64,000 nt of DNA, taken from the NCBI GenBank assembly GCA_958299035.1, contig CATQJL010000001.1, positions 48,300,461 to 48,364,460 of the forward strand. The letters are read 5' to 3'. The position numbers were made by a program, and so were the translations under genes. Source of the stretch: Cylicocyclus nassatus (Eukaryota > Nematoda > Chromadorea > Rhabditida > Strongylidae). The notes under the pieces were generated by a model. That model saw nothing but the letters and a program-made list of their open reading frames with translations, made no database searches and was not told where the DNA came from. Of the stretch, positions 1 through 11,929 are shown piece by piece. How positions within the stretch are numbered: position 1 is the first letter of the stretch; every line of letters starts with the position of its first letter.

Positions 1-717
1 TAGGATTTGCTTACCACTTTTGACTTCGGATCGTATATTCGGTCTGCTTTATAAGCCTAAGTAGACAATGTTGTCAAGTTAGTCTTCAATCGTAAAATGA
101 AGCAATTGATTTATAAATGCACAAAATACTTTTCAAAAACTGGTTTTCTGAATCGAGAGGCACTAAGGCTGTCCCGGATCCGCGATGCGAGCAGCTCCTG
201 AAAAAGCGAGCGGGGAGCGTTGATTGCCGTTGTGTCAATCGCACCACTATTCTCGCGGCCAGACGACTGGAGCGCTGCATAGGTGGACGGCTATATACAC
301 ATAGCCGCGCTCAGAACGGGTTGTAACTTCCCTTTGTTCATTGTGTCTCTTTTCGAGCATTGTTTAGGTTGTTTCATTGTACTTTGCAGCGCCTCGAGAA
401 TCCATCCTAAGTGTTTAAGTAAACGGTCGAGTGAGAATTTGGACGTTGGAAGAGTGAATGTTTTGTGGTTTGAAGATTTGGGCAAGTACTCTTCGGGAAC
501 GAAGAGTACCGTTCTGTATGAACCTGGCGTCGTGCGGCTGGCTCTAGAGGAACGAATACGTTTGATGGAGTGTAGGTTCCCTAGGCCACCGGAGGCGCTC
601 GTTATATTGTCAGTTATAATTTCGTGTGCTAATCGCCCTTACATTCAGTGTATGGGTAAGAATAATTTGCGACACGTGGCGCAGGCAATCTTTGCACGGT
701 CGCTCGTAACATATTGA

Positions 718-3700
718 GGAATACGGGATCGAGTTGTAGGCTGGCGAGCGGTAGACGGTGCTGAGACCCAATGGTTGCGGTAAAAGTGAGTAGCGCCATT
801 TTCGGCTAGTCTAATCTCGGACGTCAAACAATACGTATTTGATGTTTTACGTCGTAGAAGTTTCTAAGGTAGGCAAACGTGTATGTTTCATTTTATAGTT
901 TTTTATCAGTATCAAGTGATTTTATGCTGATAATGATATTAAATGTAGGCGATTCACTGAAGAGGCCATAATATAGTGTCTGCTATTTTCAAAGACTCTC
1001 ATACCTTTAAACTGAAATCTCGAGTCAGTGACAGCCAAGGAACTCCCCTCTTGTAATCTGGCTTGCGAAGCAGGGCCTGTATGAGAAAGGCTCTGAAGTG
1101 ACTTAAATACCTCTTGCCGCTTCAAAGTAACACGAAATTATGGATGACTAGGGGAACCTCTTCAATGCTCGACCGCTAATGAGAGTTTCCAAGCTTACAG
1201 TAGGATACTGCAGAGCGAAATTGGTGGTACAAATAAATTTAGCAGAGGTACACGACTTACTAAAAGTTTGGTTCTGACTTTGCAGTGCAATAATTTTTGA
1301 TTCTTTTCTTTTCTAAGTTTAATATGTCTACTGATAAATTGTTGTAAACAACTGTTTAAAACTCAAAAATTGATCTGATTGTATTGAGTTATGGTATGCC
1401 ATGTAGTGCATGATTTTGATATCTGTGCTTCATTGCGTATAATAAACGTGAACCTGTTGGACATACATTAGGTATAAGAGTGCTTTGATAGAGGAGAACA
1501 CAACTTCACTGGTATTGAACATATGAAAAAGAAAAAACGAAGAAAATAGACAAGTGTGGAGATGCGAAACTAACATACGGTTTATACTGTAGTTTCAACA
1601 AAACTGCAGATTTTTGATGTTTTCTGCACATTAGTGGGAAGCTCTAGAAGCCCTTGACAAAAATGTTGTGATTGGTGGCCATAATCCGTATTTTATTTTT
1701 CATCTTCGCTCTAGCATTTCACAATTGCACTAATGGCGCTTCTCAACAATTATCATAGTGTGAGGTCGGCCCATTATCAACGCTATGTCATTCCTAGATG
1801 TTCTTTTTCCCTTTCTTAGTTTTCTCCTTTTTTCGCCACACGGACAAAGGTGGTCTTTTTTTGAAGAATTCCACTATTTTTGTGTCAGCCTAGCTGCTTC
1901 CCAGCAAAGTCGCTTCCACTTGTGACTTTGCTACAAAGCTATGAGTTATCGTTCCTTGGAGGTGCACTCAAAAGTTTGTGCATGTACAAAATCACGTAAG
2001 AACGGATGCAACAGAGTAGTAAATTCTATTATAGCTTTTACGAGCTTGACATTCAGGTTGGAGCGATTTCGTAAATCTTTTAGATCCAAATGTCTTGACT
2101 TTTAAATGCATTATGGTTAGCTTTAGCTTTGAGAATGTAACAAAGTGTCAGTAAAACGATCTAATTCTCAATGAGACTAAAGTAAATAATAGAGCTTTGA
2201 AACGCTTTGATCGCTCCTTCTAATTAGACATATACTTCGGGAAACGCCGCCCTCTCTCAGAAGAAATATACTGAACCTATACTCTCAAAAGCATGATGTG
2301 CATTGGACTCTTATTATTATTTTACAACAGTCTTGCAATCACACAAAAAAAACTATATGTACTGTGATTTTTAGTTTCCAGTCTTTCAGTATCTTTGATG
2401 TGTATCAGAAAACCTAATTTCACTTTACATTATAGTTATATTTGCAATTCGTCGTTTCCGTCAACTAAGCGGTAAAAGTCTTTTTACCAACAATTTTCTT
2501 ATTCATGTTTACACATCTTAGAGAGTATAAAAGAGTACAAAAGATTAGATTAGACGGCGCTGAAATTTCGTAGCGTATAACCGAAAAGAATATATTTTAT
2601 AATTCTTTATCAGCCTGAGCTTCTTCGGACACATTTTTCCAATTCAAATAAAAATATGCTCTCGCAAAAGCTTGACAAATGTTGTTTTTTGATAACATCT
2701 TCTCGCAAATGTGCTGAGTTTTCGTGGCTTACACTTTATGGAATCAAGAAATACTCCTCGTTTGTGGAGTAGACACATCCATGTTGTTTATTTTAGAATC
2801 TACAGATACAGGTACATACCCTCAAAATCAACTTTTCCGGCTTTCAAGACATTTCCTTTTGTTCTACAGCTACTTATTTTTGAGTGCATTAATAGCAAAA
2901 ACAGCGCATCAAACACATTCTCTCTCAATGTGATGAAAGATTTCAATGGTCTCTTGTCGTTCTCAACTTTCTTGTGAAAAAAAACAGTTGTAATTTTGAT
3001 TGCTTCAGACGGATCAGGGTTCAAATGCTACAAAACTCCAATAGTTTTTTCTGCGGTCTTCACAAATATAAAATTTACCATTGCTCGCTTATTACTCTGT
3101 CAAGTGGCACACATCTCGAAAGCATCCTTTTGCAACAATTTTTTGACTGAGTTCAAAGCCCATCTCTTCTGTGCAATTATAGTTCAAAACGAATAATTTT
3201 TTTCAAACCCTTGAAGATTTTTGTATAAATTGAGCTCTCATTGCCTTCGTTCACACGAACTAGTCAGAGTCAAAATAACAGTAATTTCAAGTGCAAAAAT
3301 AATCTGAAGCGAAGTAATAGCTTACTTCATTAAAATCTATTAGCAGCACAGTGGTCGAAGGGGATTGTATGTCGTAATCCAACATCAAATTCGATTACGG
3401 TTAGAAATATAGCAAAGTGAGGTGTCTCGTAGACCAAACATCTGGAAGAATTCACTCCAAACGAAAATCTTTGCGCACATTATCATCTACTGTTTGTCGT
3501 ACAATAAAAAGCCATTTTGGAACGACCGATTCAATGGTCTTTCCCTGTTGCTGAGCTTACATGATTTCAAAAATCTTCACTCTACTTTTAAAAATATCCA
3601 CTTGGGCAATGCGGAAGTGACAAAGAAATTCCGCAGTGTGGTTTGTAGCATGGCGCAGAGTGCACTTCGCAACGCGCATTGTTATCTTCACTCTCTTATT

Positions 3701-5059
3701 TACGTTTTTGTGTCTTTTAACGCAACAAGAAGCCATAGCGTAACACTCAGCATGTGAAAGTTCATTGCTTCTGACGTTCTTCTCGAATCTCCATTCTCAA
3801 ATACGTTCCATTTTGTCTTTTGTTCGGAGTGATTCCTCAAGCTCATAACAGTCACGAATCTAATTGAAATGGGAGCATTAGTAGATTTCGCTCTTCAACT
3901 CCTTGCCTGCTCAAATTTGGTGTGGTTGCAAAACCGCCTTTTTTATATGTATGTCAGTTCGAACTTCACACTGAAATGCTTCACTAGATCTAGTACAAAC
4001 GAGAAATTATGATGAGACGGATCAATACAGATTAGGTTGTGCAGTATACTTAAACATTTATATGCTTGAAATATTAAGTTGGCGCATAGAGTGCTTTTCA
4101 CAAGACTTTTGTCGTACAATGTAGCGCATTTACTTTTTGATCTTATCATATATGCTAATGTCATCGCATGTAAGGGTTACGGTACGTCTACGGTATAAAG
4201 GGAAAGTTTTCGGTTTGCCCCAGATTTTGCTGGAATTTGGTCTAAAAGAATTACTGACATGCCGATTACAGAATCTTTCATGATTGTGAAGTATTGATTT
4301 TCATCCTTAGATCAGCAACAAATGAATATGATGTTCATGTGCAGCATAATTAATTACCCCCTGCTCGAAGTTTTGATAATGCCTGAGCTTTCGCTGCTTC
4401 GTTGTTGCATGCCCTCACCAAGTTTATGCATTCGTCTTGTTCTTCTTCGTCTGTTCTTGTTGAACTTCTCGATCAGATGATTCATTTGAAATTTTTTTAA
4501 ATTTTTGATGCTATCACTATCTGGCCAACTCATTTAACATCAACTGGAGAGCAAATTGACGTATATGATTCAACTTTTCCTCTTCTTCCTAGTGGGTGAT
4601 TTTTGGGTAATTTTCGTGTCCAGTTTATATTGTCATTGAGGATGAAATCTTTGAATTTCTGTTTCTGAATCTTTTTTTGTTCCTTTTCCAGTAAAATCGA
4701 GATTTGACATTCCGATCGTAAATGCTCATCTGCTTTGTAAAATCAGTGTGCTAGGTTGCTGCAGAAGTTTTGAAGTTCGTTTTGCATGTTTCAAATTCAA
4801 GTACGAGAAGTTTCTTTCAAAATCAATTTTGGTCGATAAACATTTCTATGAAATGAAAAGTTTGTTATCGGAAAGATAATAAGACCCATAAGAAACACTG
4901 AAGACGAAGCTTGCAACGTTTTCTTCAAACTTGTCTCTTTGACATTTTGATGCTCCTTTATAAGGACTTCCTATAATTCAAGTACTACCGCATCAAAGGC
5001 GGAAGTTCTTTTTAACAACTGTTCGGATATGCAGCAACCTAGTAGAACCATGATCTTCA
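718..5059. other. AT-rich stretch with no supported gene
   Basis: The sequence is AT-rich with only short chance open frames. I recognise no protein family, RNA gene or clear terminal inverted repeat here. Upstream, at 283-717 (+), a 144-codon frame in GC-richer sequence could contain an exon. It matches no family I know and has no clear splice context, so it is not called. Confidence 0.5.
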
Positions 5060-5250
5060 CTCCAAATTTTCAATTCTGGGGATGGGGATAAGGGGCGTTG
5101 GGGTATGAGACGCCGTTATGATCAAATCGAACCAGGTTTGACCCTGCCCTTAGGCCAACCAAGCCCCCCATCCTCGTGGGTGGTAGTTAACAGAGTAATC
5201 TGGGGTTAAAAGCATTGACTTTGTAGTCGGCTGGCCCCCGCAAATCACTA
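5060..5250. other. GC-rich island of unknown nature
   Basis: A short G/C-rich patch stands out from AT-rich flanks, with runs such as GGGGATGGGGATAAGGGG and CCAAGCCCCCCATCC. It could be part of an old repeat or a small RNA gene, but I see no tRNA, 5S or snRNA signature. The 95-codon frame that follows (5253-5540) resembles no known family. Confidence 0.3.
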
Positions 5251-6027
5251 TAATGAGCCAGCAGACGTTTAGTAGATTCTTCGATAATAAAGTAGAGTTC
5301 GGCGCATGCTCGCAGAGGGTAATGAAAACGCCGATTTCTTTGACTTTGTTAGTTGATCTTGAAGACTCACCGGTGTTTTACGCGTTTGTATCTGAAACAA
5401 GTCTGTTGAAATTTGATAACGAAAAGCGCATGAAAAATCATGACGAGTCATGGATAGGAGAAAAAATTGTTTTGTATCGTAAAAGTTTGGCTTTATCCGC
5501 TAGTTACTTTTCTTTGAGGAAGTCGGTACGAAGCTTCTAAAAATAACGAAACTTAATCATGACAAAACTATGGGCCGTAGTTTTTGGTAATTTTAACGAG
5601 CTCGTCGGTCAAACCGGCTTGAGAAAATTAACCTTCTAAAGAAGGTAAAAAAGCATCGAATGCTTCAAAAGTCCTTCGAAGACATTAATTTGGCGAGAAA
5701 CTACACTTTTTTGAAAAAGCGGAATTATTGTCGCAGGATCTAATACTTTTTACTTTCAGACCAAGATCTCTCTCTCTCTATAATCTGGAAGCAAATCGAT
5801 ACTATTTTTGGTGCGATAAAACATGACAACTTTGCAATCCTCAATGATTACTCCTTTTTTGCAACATATTCAAGTGACGTTGAGCGACCGTGTTATGAAA
5901 CATAGAGATCGTTTAAAGCTAAAGGGCACAAACTACATTTTGTCTTTATGCGGAGAAAAGTGTTTGCTTCGATTGCAACATAAAAGAAGTAAATATGATA
6001 TTTATTTCTGTTCAAGTCAAAAAAAAC

Positions 6028-6239
6028 CCCTAATTTCACGCGTATAAGGCGCGGGGGATTTTTTTCAAAATCGACCAGTCCAAACCCAAAGGACTTTACA
6101 ACCAAAGGACCCTGTAACGTGCTGTATATTGCTTGAGGGAATCGTGCGATGTAAGGATTTCTTTCCGGAATGCAGTGAAGCGGCTAAGCGGCTCGCTTGA
6201 AAATTCGAAAAAGTACGTCTTATACGCGTGAAATTAGGG
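6028..6239. mobile_element. Small terminal-inverted-repeat element (MITE)
   Basis: The left end CCCTAATTTCACGCGTATAA is repeated inverted at the right end (TTATACGCGTGAAATTAGGG). The element is 212 bp and has no coding capacity. I could not identify a target-site duplication, so the superfamily is unassigned. Confidence 0.7.
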
Positions 6240-7828
6240 TACAAGAAATAAGGGGTACTCATAGCTGTGCAGAGGTTTTTTCCATTGTGTTGTAGATGCA
6301 TATCTCGCATCCCATTTCTTTCGCCGGAGAAAGTGACACAAAGTTAACGAGGATTGTAATATGATTAAGTCTGTAACACATTGGTTTCTTTTTCATTATG
6401 AGATATGATTAGCGCTGACATTACTTTATTGAATGTCGTAAATTGTGCTTTGTATTCCCAGTTTTTTTTGTCGAAGGATTTGAAAGTGCAAATAGAAACC
6501 ACAATACGTATCTTTTTGGTGTCATGAGCGAGCAGAGCATCTTAAAAGACAGCCGCTTTGCAAGAAAGTATGCTACAGCCACTTCGCGCGATTGCATTCC
6601 TGCATAATTGCACTGACAGCCTCATAATAGTGCAAAATTGCCCAAATTCATTAAGCCACATACAGCTTATTTCTACGACTATCTACCTCGCTTTTGTGAA
6701 AGTCGACTGCGCGAAATTGCTCGAATAACTGTAAAGGATTCTCCAGATGCGCCGGTTGTCGCTTCTGCGCCTGGGTAAGTGCTTTTGCACTGGTGGTTGC
6801 TTTTGTAGACGAAGCGCACTAACAATAAGTCAGATTGTGTCCATACGTATGAGCAACTTATTCGGTCTAAACTAGTTTCAAGGTTTTCAAATTTGTATTT
6901 CGTTTTGGCGCTCTTTCTAAAATTCAATAAAGGATTTCTTTTCAGGACAAGGTTTTTTTTACCTGACTTGCAGTCCGTCTTTTATCAAGTTATCTTTCAT
7001 TAGGAAGCTATTTGTTCGTACCTAATTGAGCGAATATTGCTAAACGAGGTTCTTTTTATCTAGTTTTCCTTCTCACATATTTTCTTCTATGCTGAGTGAA
7101 AACGTTATGAAGCGAGGCTTTTTCATGTACTTTTGGTTCCCAATGGTCCACAGCATAGATGGGACAACCCCACCAAAATGATGTTTTTTAGATCCAACTT
7201 TTGCCTTGAGGCTACTGTATTATGCTGGATGGGCTACGTCATTGCAAAAAGAGCTATTCTTGTGCGATTTGAAGCTATTCTACTATGTTGAGTGAGCGAT
7301 ATCGTTGTGTAATAAGGTTCTACTGTGCTTTCTTTGCTTTGTAATCTACTTATGCGGAGTGAACGACTTACATATGAAGGTTTCATTAATTTATACTCAA
7401 TTTGAAGTTATCTTACTCTGCAGTAGTGAACAGAGCATGCCAAATGAATTTCACAACGAAAGGTAATAAGTTTTATCTCTTACAATTTCGAGTAATTAGC
7501 ATAACATACCAGAGGAAAGCAGCGAAAGGATGTCCATTCTGATAAGTTGCGTTCAACCCAGCTAGTAGAAAAGTTCTGAAAAGATTCAAGAGAATTTGGG
7601 TCTGCAACGACACCATTCATAACAATTCTAGGAGAACAGCTTGAAAACAAAGACACATCGAAATAACCTCGTTCGCAGCAATGCGATCATTTAGCACAAT
7701 GAAATAGCTTCAAAACCGAAGAGATCATAGAAACACATTGTGTTAAAACAAAATTAGTTTAATGAAACATAAAAGGATAGTCATTATGAAAGACCGCAAT
7801 GATATGAAAACCTTGAAAGCATCACTTC
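6240..7828. other. AT-rich stretch with no supported feature
   Basis: Only short open frames in AT-rich sequence. No protein homology, RNA motif or inverted repeat was recognised. Confidence 0.5.
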
Positions 7829-8198
7829 AAAGGCAGCGTCCAGGCAAATCTGGACTATAGGGCTCTCACGTGGATCTTAATTTTAGGGTCCTAACTAAGC
7901 CACTGCCCAAGCGGCGGCTAGCTCAGTTTAGTGCTCTGACGGCTGAGATACTCGCCTCGAAACTGGACCCCGTGATCGTATTTCGCATGGGTTCATGGCG
8001 CAATCCATGCGTCCTCGTGCGAAATTGATGGCTTGCGCCATGAATCCATGCGAAATACGATCCCGGACCAGTTTCGGAGCGAATATCTCAGCCGCTAGTG
8101 CACTAACCTAAACTACCGTTGGGCAGAGGTTTAGTTAGTGCCCCAAAATTACTGTCCATGTAAGAGTCCCATAGTCCAGATTTGCCTAACGCTGTCTT
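7829..8198. mobile_element. MITE, AAAGGCAG-end family, copy 1
   Basis: It starts AAAGGCAGCGTCCAGGCAAA and ends with the inverted counterpart (CAGATTTGCCTAACGCTGTC). An internal inverted repeat is centred near 8010, around the motif CATGGCGCAA. There is no coding capacity. Copy 2 of the same end family follows directly. I could not fix a target-site duplication. Confidence 0.75.
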
Positions 8199-8653
8199 AA
8201 AGGCAGTGTCCGGGCAAAAACTCAATTTTGAGATTTTGTGCTTATACGGGCCTATTCGCCATGCTGAATCCGAAAATCCACATTGGAAAGCGCGAAAACG
8301 GTGAAAAACGGCTCTGATGTAGGAGGGAAATCAGCAGGTGGGCGGGGCTCTCCCCAGTGCGATTTCACGCTCCCAGCTCCCGCAGCGATCTTCTCACCTC
8401 CGGTTTCAAGTCAATCATTAGCACTTGGCCGGTAGCATGTTAGGACGGTCAGCGGAATCGAGAAGACCGCTCCGAAAGCTGGGAGCGTGAATTCACAGGG
8501 GAGGACCCCGCCCACTTGCTGTTTTCCTTCTGCGCTAGAGCCCTTCTTTGCCGTTTTCGCGCTTTCCAATATGGATTTTCGGATTCAGCACGGCGAATAG
8601 GCCCGTATATGCACAAAATCTCAAAATCGAGTTTTTGACCGGACACTGCCTTT
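8199..8653. mobile_element. MITE, AAAGGCAG-end family, copy 2 (palindromic)
   Basis: The ends AAAGGCAGTGTCCGGGC and CCGGACACTGCCTTT are inverted. The two halves are largely inverted copies: arms about 8200-8400 and 8455-8653 share the GTGGGCGGGG and CTCCCAGCT segments. A transcript would fold into one long hairpin. The open frames inside are by-products of the palindrome. Confidence 0.8.
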
Positions 8654-8756
8654 AAAGCGAATAAGTCGTTCATACATGTGTGTCCCATAGACATAATCTG
8701 GCCCAGCGCGCCTCAGCTGCAAAAGCTAGAGCTGACGCGATCTGGAGGCTCCCTAA

Positions 8757-8862
8757 GGGTGCGTTCATACTGATCCGAAAGTTCGGGAATAGTTCCGCAC
8801 AGCGCTTAGTTCGAGCTGTGCTGGAACTTTTCTCGAACTTCGGGATCAGTATGAACGCAGCC
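8757..8862. mobile_element. 106-bp MITE with TAA target duplication
   Basis: GGGTGCGTTCATACTGATCC at the left is inverted as GGATCAGTATGAACGCAGCC at the right. Both ends are flanked by TAA (8754-8756 and 8863-8865). A 3-bp TAA duplication is typical of PIF/Harbinger-type elements, though the internal sequence gives no further support. The right TAA is shared with the next element. Confidence 0.85.
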
Positions 8863-8865
8863 TAA

Positions 8866-9044
8866 GGGAACGACCATAGGTTGCCGGCAACTGTTGCCGA
8901 GGGCCGGCGTTGCCGGGCCTGCTGGAGTTGCCGGTCGTTGATAGCCTCTACATTTCAAGCGCTCTCTAAGCTGTCTCTGACCCCGGCAACGCCTGCAGCC
9001 TCGGCAACCTCGGCAACCGTTGCCGGCAACCTATGGCCGTTCCC
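8866..9044. mobile_element. 179-bp MITE with TAA target duplication
   Basis: The ends GGGAACGACCATAGGTTGCC and GGCAACCTATGGCCGTTCCC form inverted repeats flanked by TAA (8863-8865 and 9045-9047). The interior is packed with GTTGCCGGCAAC-type motifs, themselves palindromic. It abuts the preceding element and shares one TAA with it. Confidence 0.85.
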
Positions 9045-9394
9045 TAAGCGAAGAGCCTGCAAGCGTGCCGAGCTGCGGCTGCCGAGGTGGCTTGCGGACT
9101 AAGCTTAGCATTGGCGCTTTACTGTTAATGTTACTCGTTAATGTTAGTTATGGCATCGAGTCATGTATCTGTCGCCACCCCCACCACACCCCCTACTGTG
9201 GCGCCGTGCCACTTTAGCATCGGGAGGTTTTCATGAGGAACAAAATTTGGGCGCGGCGAGCACGCGGTGTGACTCCTGACCCGGATTGAGCCAACCCCTC
9301 GCGCGTGTTTGGCTTAGGTTTTTCGGAATTGCGAACAGTCAACTTTTTTATTTAATTGCGCGAAAAATGAATGAGATCTTTGGCTTCTCAGAGA

Positions 9395-9884
9395 ATGCAG
9401 AAGGAGTGTCAAGTGTGCAAACTACCCAGCCATGGCAAGCATTTCGGAGTGAATGCATGTAGAGCGTGTGCTGCCTTCTTCAGGTAACCATATGTCTTCT
9501 TCTCAAGGCAGTATAATAAAGCTGCATAGTACTTCCAGGAGGACTGTGGTTCTAGGCAGAAGATACGTATGCAGAGGAGGAAGTGAAAATTGCAATGTCA
9601 GCGGGAAGATTATCTGTAGAGGATGTCGTTATAGGAAGTGCATCGCAATAGGGATGACAACCGAGAGTGAGTCAGTCGGGAGATAATTTTTTAACAAACC
9701 GACTATGATCTAGCCTCAGACAAAACCAAGTCGTAATTGGTATTTAAGAATGCAACATATTTAACAATTCAATTTTTCTTTGCTAGCAATGCAATACTTT
9801 GATATCCTCCAGTCATCGACTGCACGGAGTGGCGGTGTCTGCAGCGGCTGCCACGCACTGCTAAAACGTCAGGAGAGCATATAA
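9395..9884 (+). CDS. Nuclear hormone receptor DNA-binding-domain gene (three exons, truncated)
   Basis: Predicted zinc-finger transcription factor of the nematode nuclear hormone receptor (NHR) family, acting in the nucleus. Exons are 9395-9483, 9539-9666 and probably 9787-9884. The first finger shows CQVC and CRAC with the recognition-helix region [10 protein letters not shown]. The second has YVC, six residues, C, then CRGC and RYRKC, which completes a C4-C4 domain. Intron 1 is 55 bp (GTAACC...TTCCAG) and falls right after FFR. Intron 2 starts with a strong GTGAGT donor. Exon 3, from a CTTTGCTAG acceptor, is less certain and ends at TAA 9882-9884. I chose ATG 9395 because TTCTCAG at 9385-9391 is a good acceptor for trans-splicing just upstream; an in-frame ATG at 9371 is the alternative. 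No ligand-binding domain is seen downstream, so this is a DNA-binding-only receptor, a longer gene with unseen exons, or a truncated duplicate. Confidence 0.8.
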
Positions 9885-10219
9885 CTTGTACAATCGCGAT
9901 TTGTAGTGGGAAAAGCGTTGCAAGATGCGTTGCGTGCGCCTCACCACGGCCCGTTTAACAAATGGAGGATAACTGTATCATTCACTCCACAACGTTTAAG
10001 CAGATGGCTTCGTCAGAGCCTGTAAATGACAAATTGATCGCAACTTAAGTAACTTAGCTGAATAGACAAGACGCAAGGCCTTGCTCTTGATCGCCGATTT
10101 AGCTGCAACATCAAACACTCGGTACTCTAAATTACGCCGACTCTTTGCTATAATAAAGTTGGTAAATCAACCGGCGGCCTCATGCTAGATTATCGATGGA
10201 CATTATGTGGAGGTCGCTT
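9885..10219. other. No supported feature
   Basis: AT-rich sequence after the receptor exons. If the receptor has a ligand-binding domain it should be around here, but I see no recognisable helix-rich frame. Confidence 0.4.
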
Positions 10220-10889
10220 AAAGGCAGCATCTCGGCAGAATGACAAACTTGGGATATTCATCGTTCTTGACTGCGTCGGATAAGCTGAATCTGACTTGTG
10301 CTTAGCAGCATTTGAAGATATCAAAAACTCGCTTCCACGGACGAAAGTGCTGTTTGGGCGGATGGCGAAAAGAGCTGCTGGAGCCATAATCCAGTTGCCG
10401 TCAAGATGGGTACGGTGTCTTCACTCAAGAGCCTATCGTACTTTAGAGGGCAGGCCTACGCCGTTCGCTTAAATAGCACTTTCACCTCTGCAAAAGCGGG
10501 TTAACAGTGGCGGACCGAGGGGGGGGGGGGCGGGGGGGCGCGCGCCCTCCCCCCCCCCCGAGAATGGGTTAAAAATTCATTTTAGCCTTATAAAAAAATT
10601 TTTTTCGGGGGCGTGGCTGACGCCACGCCCCCTTTTTTCAGAATTTAGGGGTCGGAGACCCGCAAAAATTTTGAGAAGCACCCCAAAAATTTTTTCGGAG
10701 TGCGTGGCTAACGCCACGCACCTTCTTTAGAAAAAAATTTTTGTCGCGCCCCCCCCCCCCCCGAAAAAAATTTCTCGGACCGCCACTGCGGGTTAATGAT
10801 AACTTTTGAAGCTACAGTCTTGGACTTAGCTCGTCCAGAGGATCCGAGAATGATGAATATTCCGAAGTAGTCATTGTGCCGCTGCCTTT
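10220..10889. mobile_element. MITE, AAAGGCAG-end family, copy 3, with nested hAT element
   Basis: The left end AAAGGCAGCATCTCGGCAGA is matched inverted at the right end (...GTGCCGCTGCCTTT). The next 25 bp (GGGATATTCATCGTTCT) also match inversely. It belongs to the subfamily of the large nested copy at 55421-57357, with which it shares AAAAGCGGGTTA and the segment around CAGTCTTGGACTTAGCTC. It is interrupted by the hAT-like element at 10505-10788. Confidence 0.8.
10505..10788. mobile_element. hAT-like MITE with 8-bp target duplication
   Basis: The ends CAGTGGCGGACCGAGG and CTCGGACCGCCACTG are inverted. The flanking 8-bp direct repeat CGGGTTAA (10497-10504 and 10789-10796) and the CAGTGGCG ends are characteristic of hAT transposons. 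The interior has poly-G/poly-C runs and two GTGGCTRACGCCAC hairpins. A second copy lies at 38424-38809. Confidence 0.9.
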
Positions 10890-10902
10890 GAGTATTGGTA
10901 AA

Positions 10903-11218
10903 TTAACACGTTGACGACAACGCGCAGTTTTAGTTGTCTGCCTTGTGGGACAATGTCTTTCACGAATAAGTCAAAAATTTCTAGCTAAAATCGTCAGATC
11001 GTCATCTAAACTATACCTACACAAATTCCTGAAAGGCTAAGAAAAGCCAAGGTATTCTCTAGGATTAGAGCGTAAAAGGCCTCATGAAACGGATGTACCC
11101 AGTAATCGTTATCATTAAAACAAAATTTATGCCGTGACCCACCATGTGGGTCACATTGTCCAACGTGGCAGTCATTGCATGACCCACCATGTGGGTCACG
11201 TTGTCGTCAATATGTTAG
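10903..11218. mobile_element. Probable piggyBac-like MITE
   Basis: TTAACACGTTGACGACAACG at the left is inverted at the right (CGTTGTCGTCAATATGTTAG), with TTAA decayed to TTAG at the right end. Inside are two direct copies of TGACCCACCATGTGGGTCAC (near 11136 and 11180), each a palindrome. A related element is at 17228-17552. Confidence 0.6.
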
Positions 11219-11929
11219 AATGGCTGATGATACGGCGAGAGCTCACGAGGCGAGCCGATAGTTCTTTCTTCTTCCTATTCTTTTTTGAAACTCTGGCATG
11301 ATCCAAAATGCTTCCAAGCACTTGCGATTGGTTGAACTTCTTGCGCCAGTATGACCGCCGAGCTCCAAAGTTCAATCCTGCATGTCTTATAAGGAAAGGA
11401 TACTCGGTCACCGGCCATTTGGAATACGATGTATACTGTGAGATGCACCTCGAAATGCTCATTCCAAATCTGTGCTCGATATCTGCGAAACGATCTTCTG
11501 AAGGACGTTATAAACTTTTTTCGTAGGAAATTTTCGTACTTTTGTGTAGTTAAAATCACCAAAGTTGTTCCAAGTTACCATATGAAGCTATTGAAGAGAA
11601 TCTTAAAGGGAATACTGTTGTATTATACCTATCTAAATCATATTCAGCATTTAAAAGGAAAGAAAATATTTATGATTTTGACCCTCAGCAGTAACGCAGT
11701 TTATTCCTGGAAAAATAATCATAACTCCACCCTGATTATCGTTTCGCAGATAAGGAAGACAGTATTCGAACCAGCGTTAAAAAGCGCATTTTTTGATATA
11801 CAAATCCGTTATGAATGGCCGCGGTAACCAAGTTTCCTTCCCTTGTTAGTAGGAGGTAGTGGCTGAAACAATATGCTCCGGATACATTTTGGACGCGTGA
11901 CCTTTCAAATATTTTTCCCCGCTGACTAT

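Noticed and set aside
283..717. 144-codon open frame on the plus strand
   Set aside because: No recognisable domain, start context or splice sites, and overlapping frames are open on both strands. It may hide an exon but cannot be supported.
4348..4376. SL-like phrase TTAATTACCCCC
   Set aside because: Only about ten bases resemble SL1. There is no leader end, no donor and no downstream stem or Sm site.
5060..5250. tRNA or rRNA gene in the GC-rich island
   Set aside because: No cloverleaf, A/B-box pair or rRNA core motif could be recognised.
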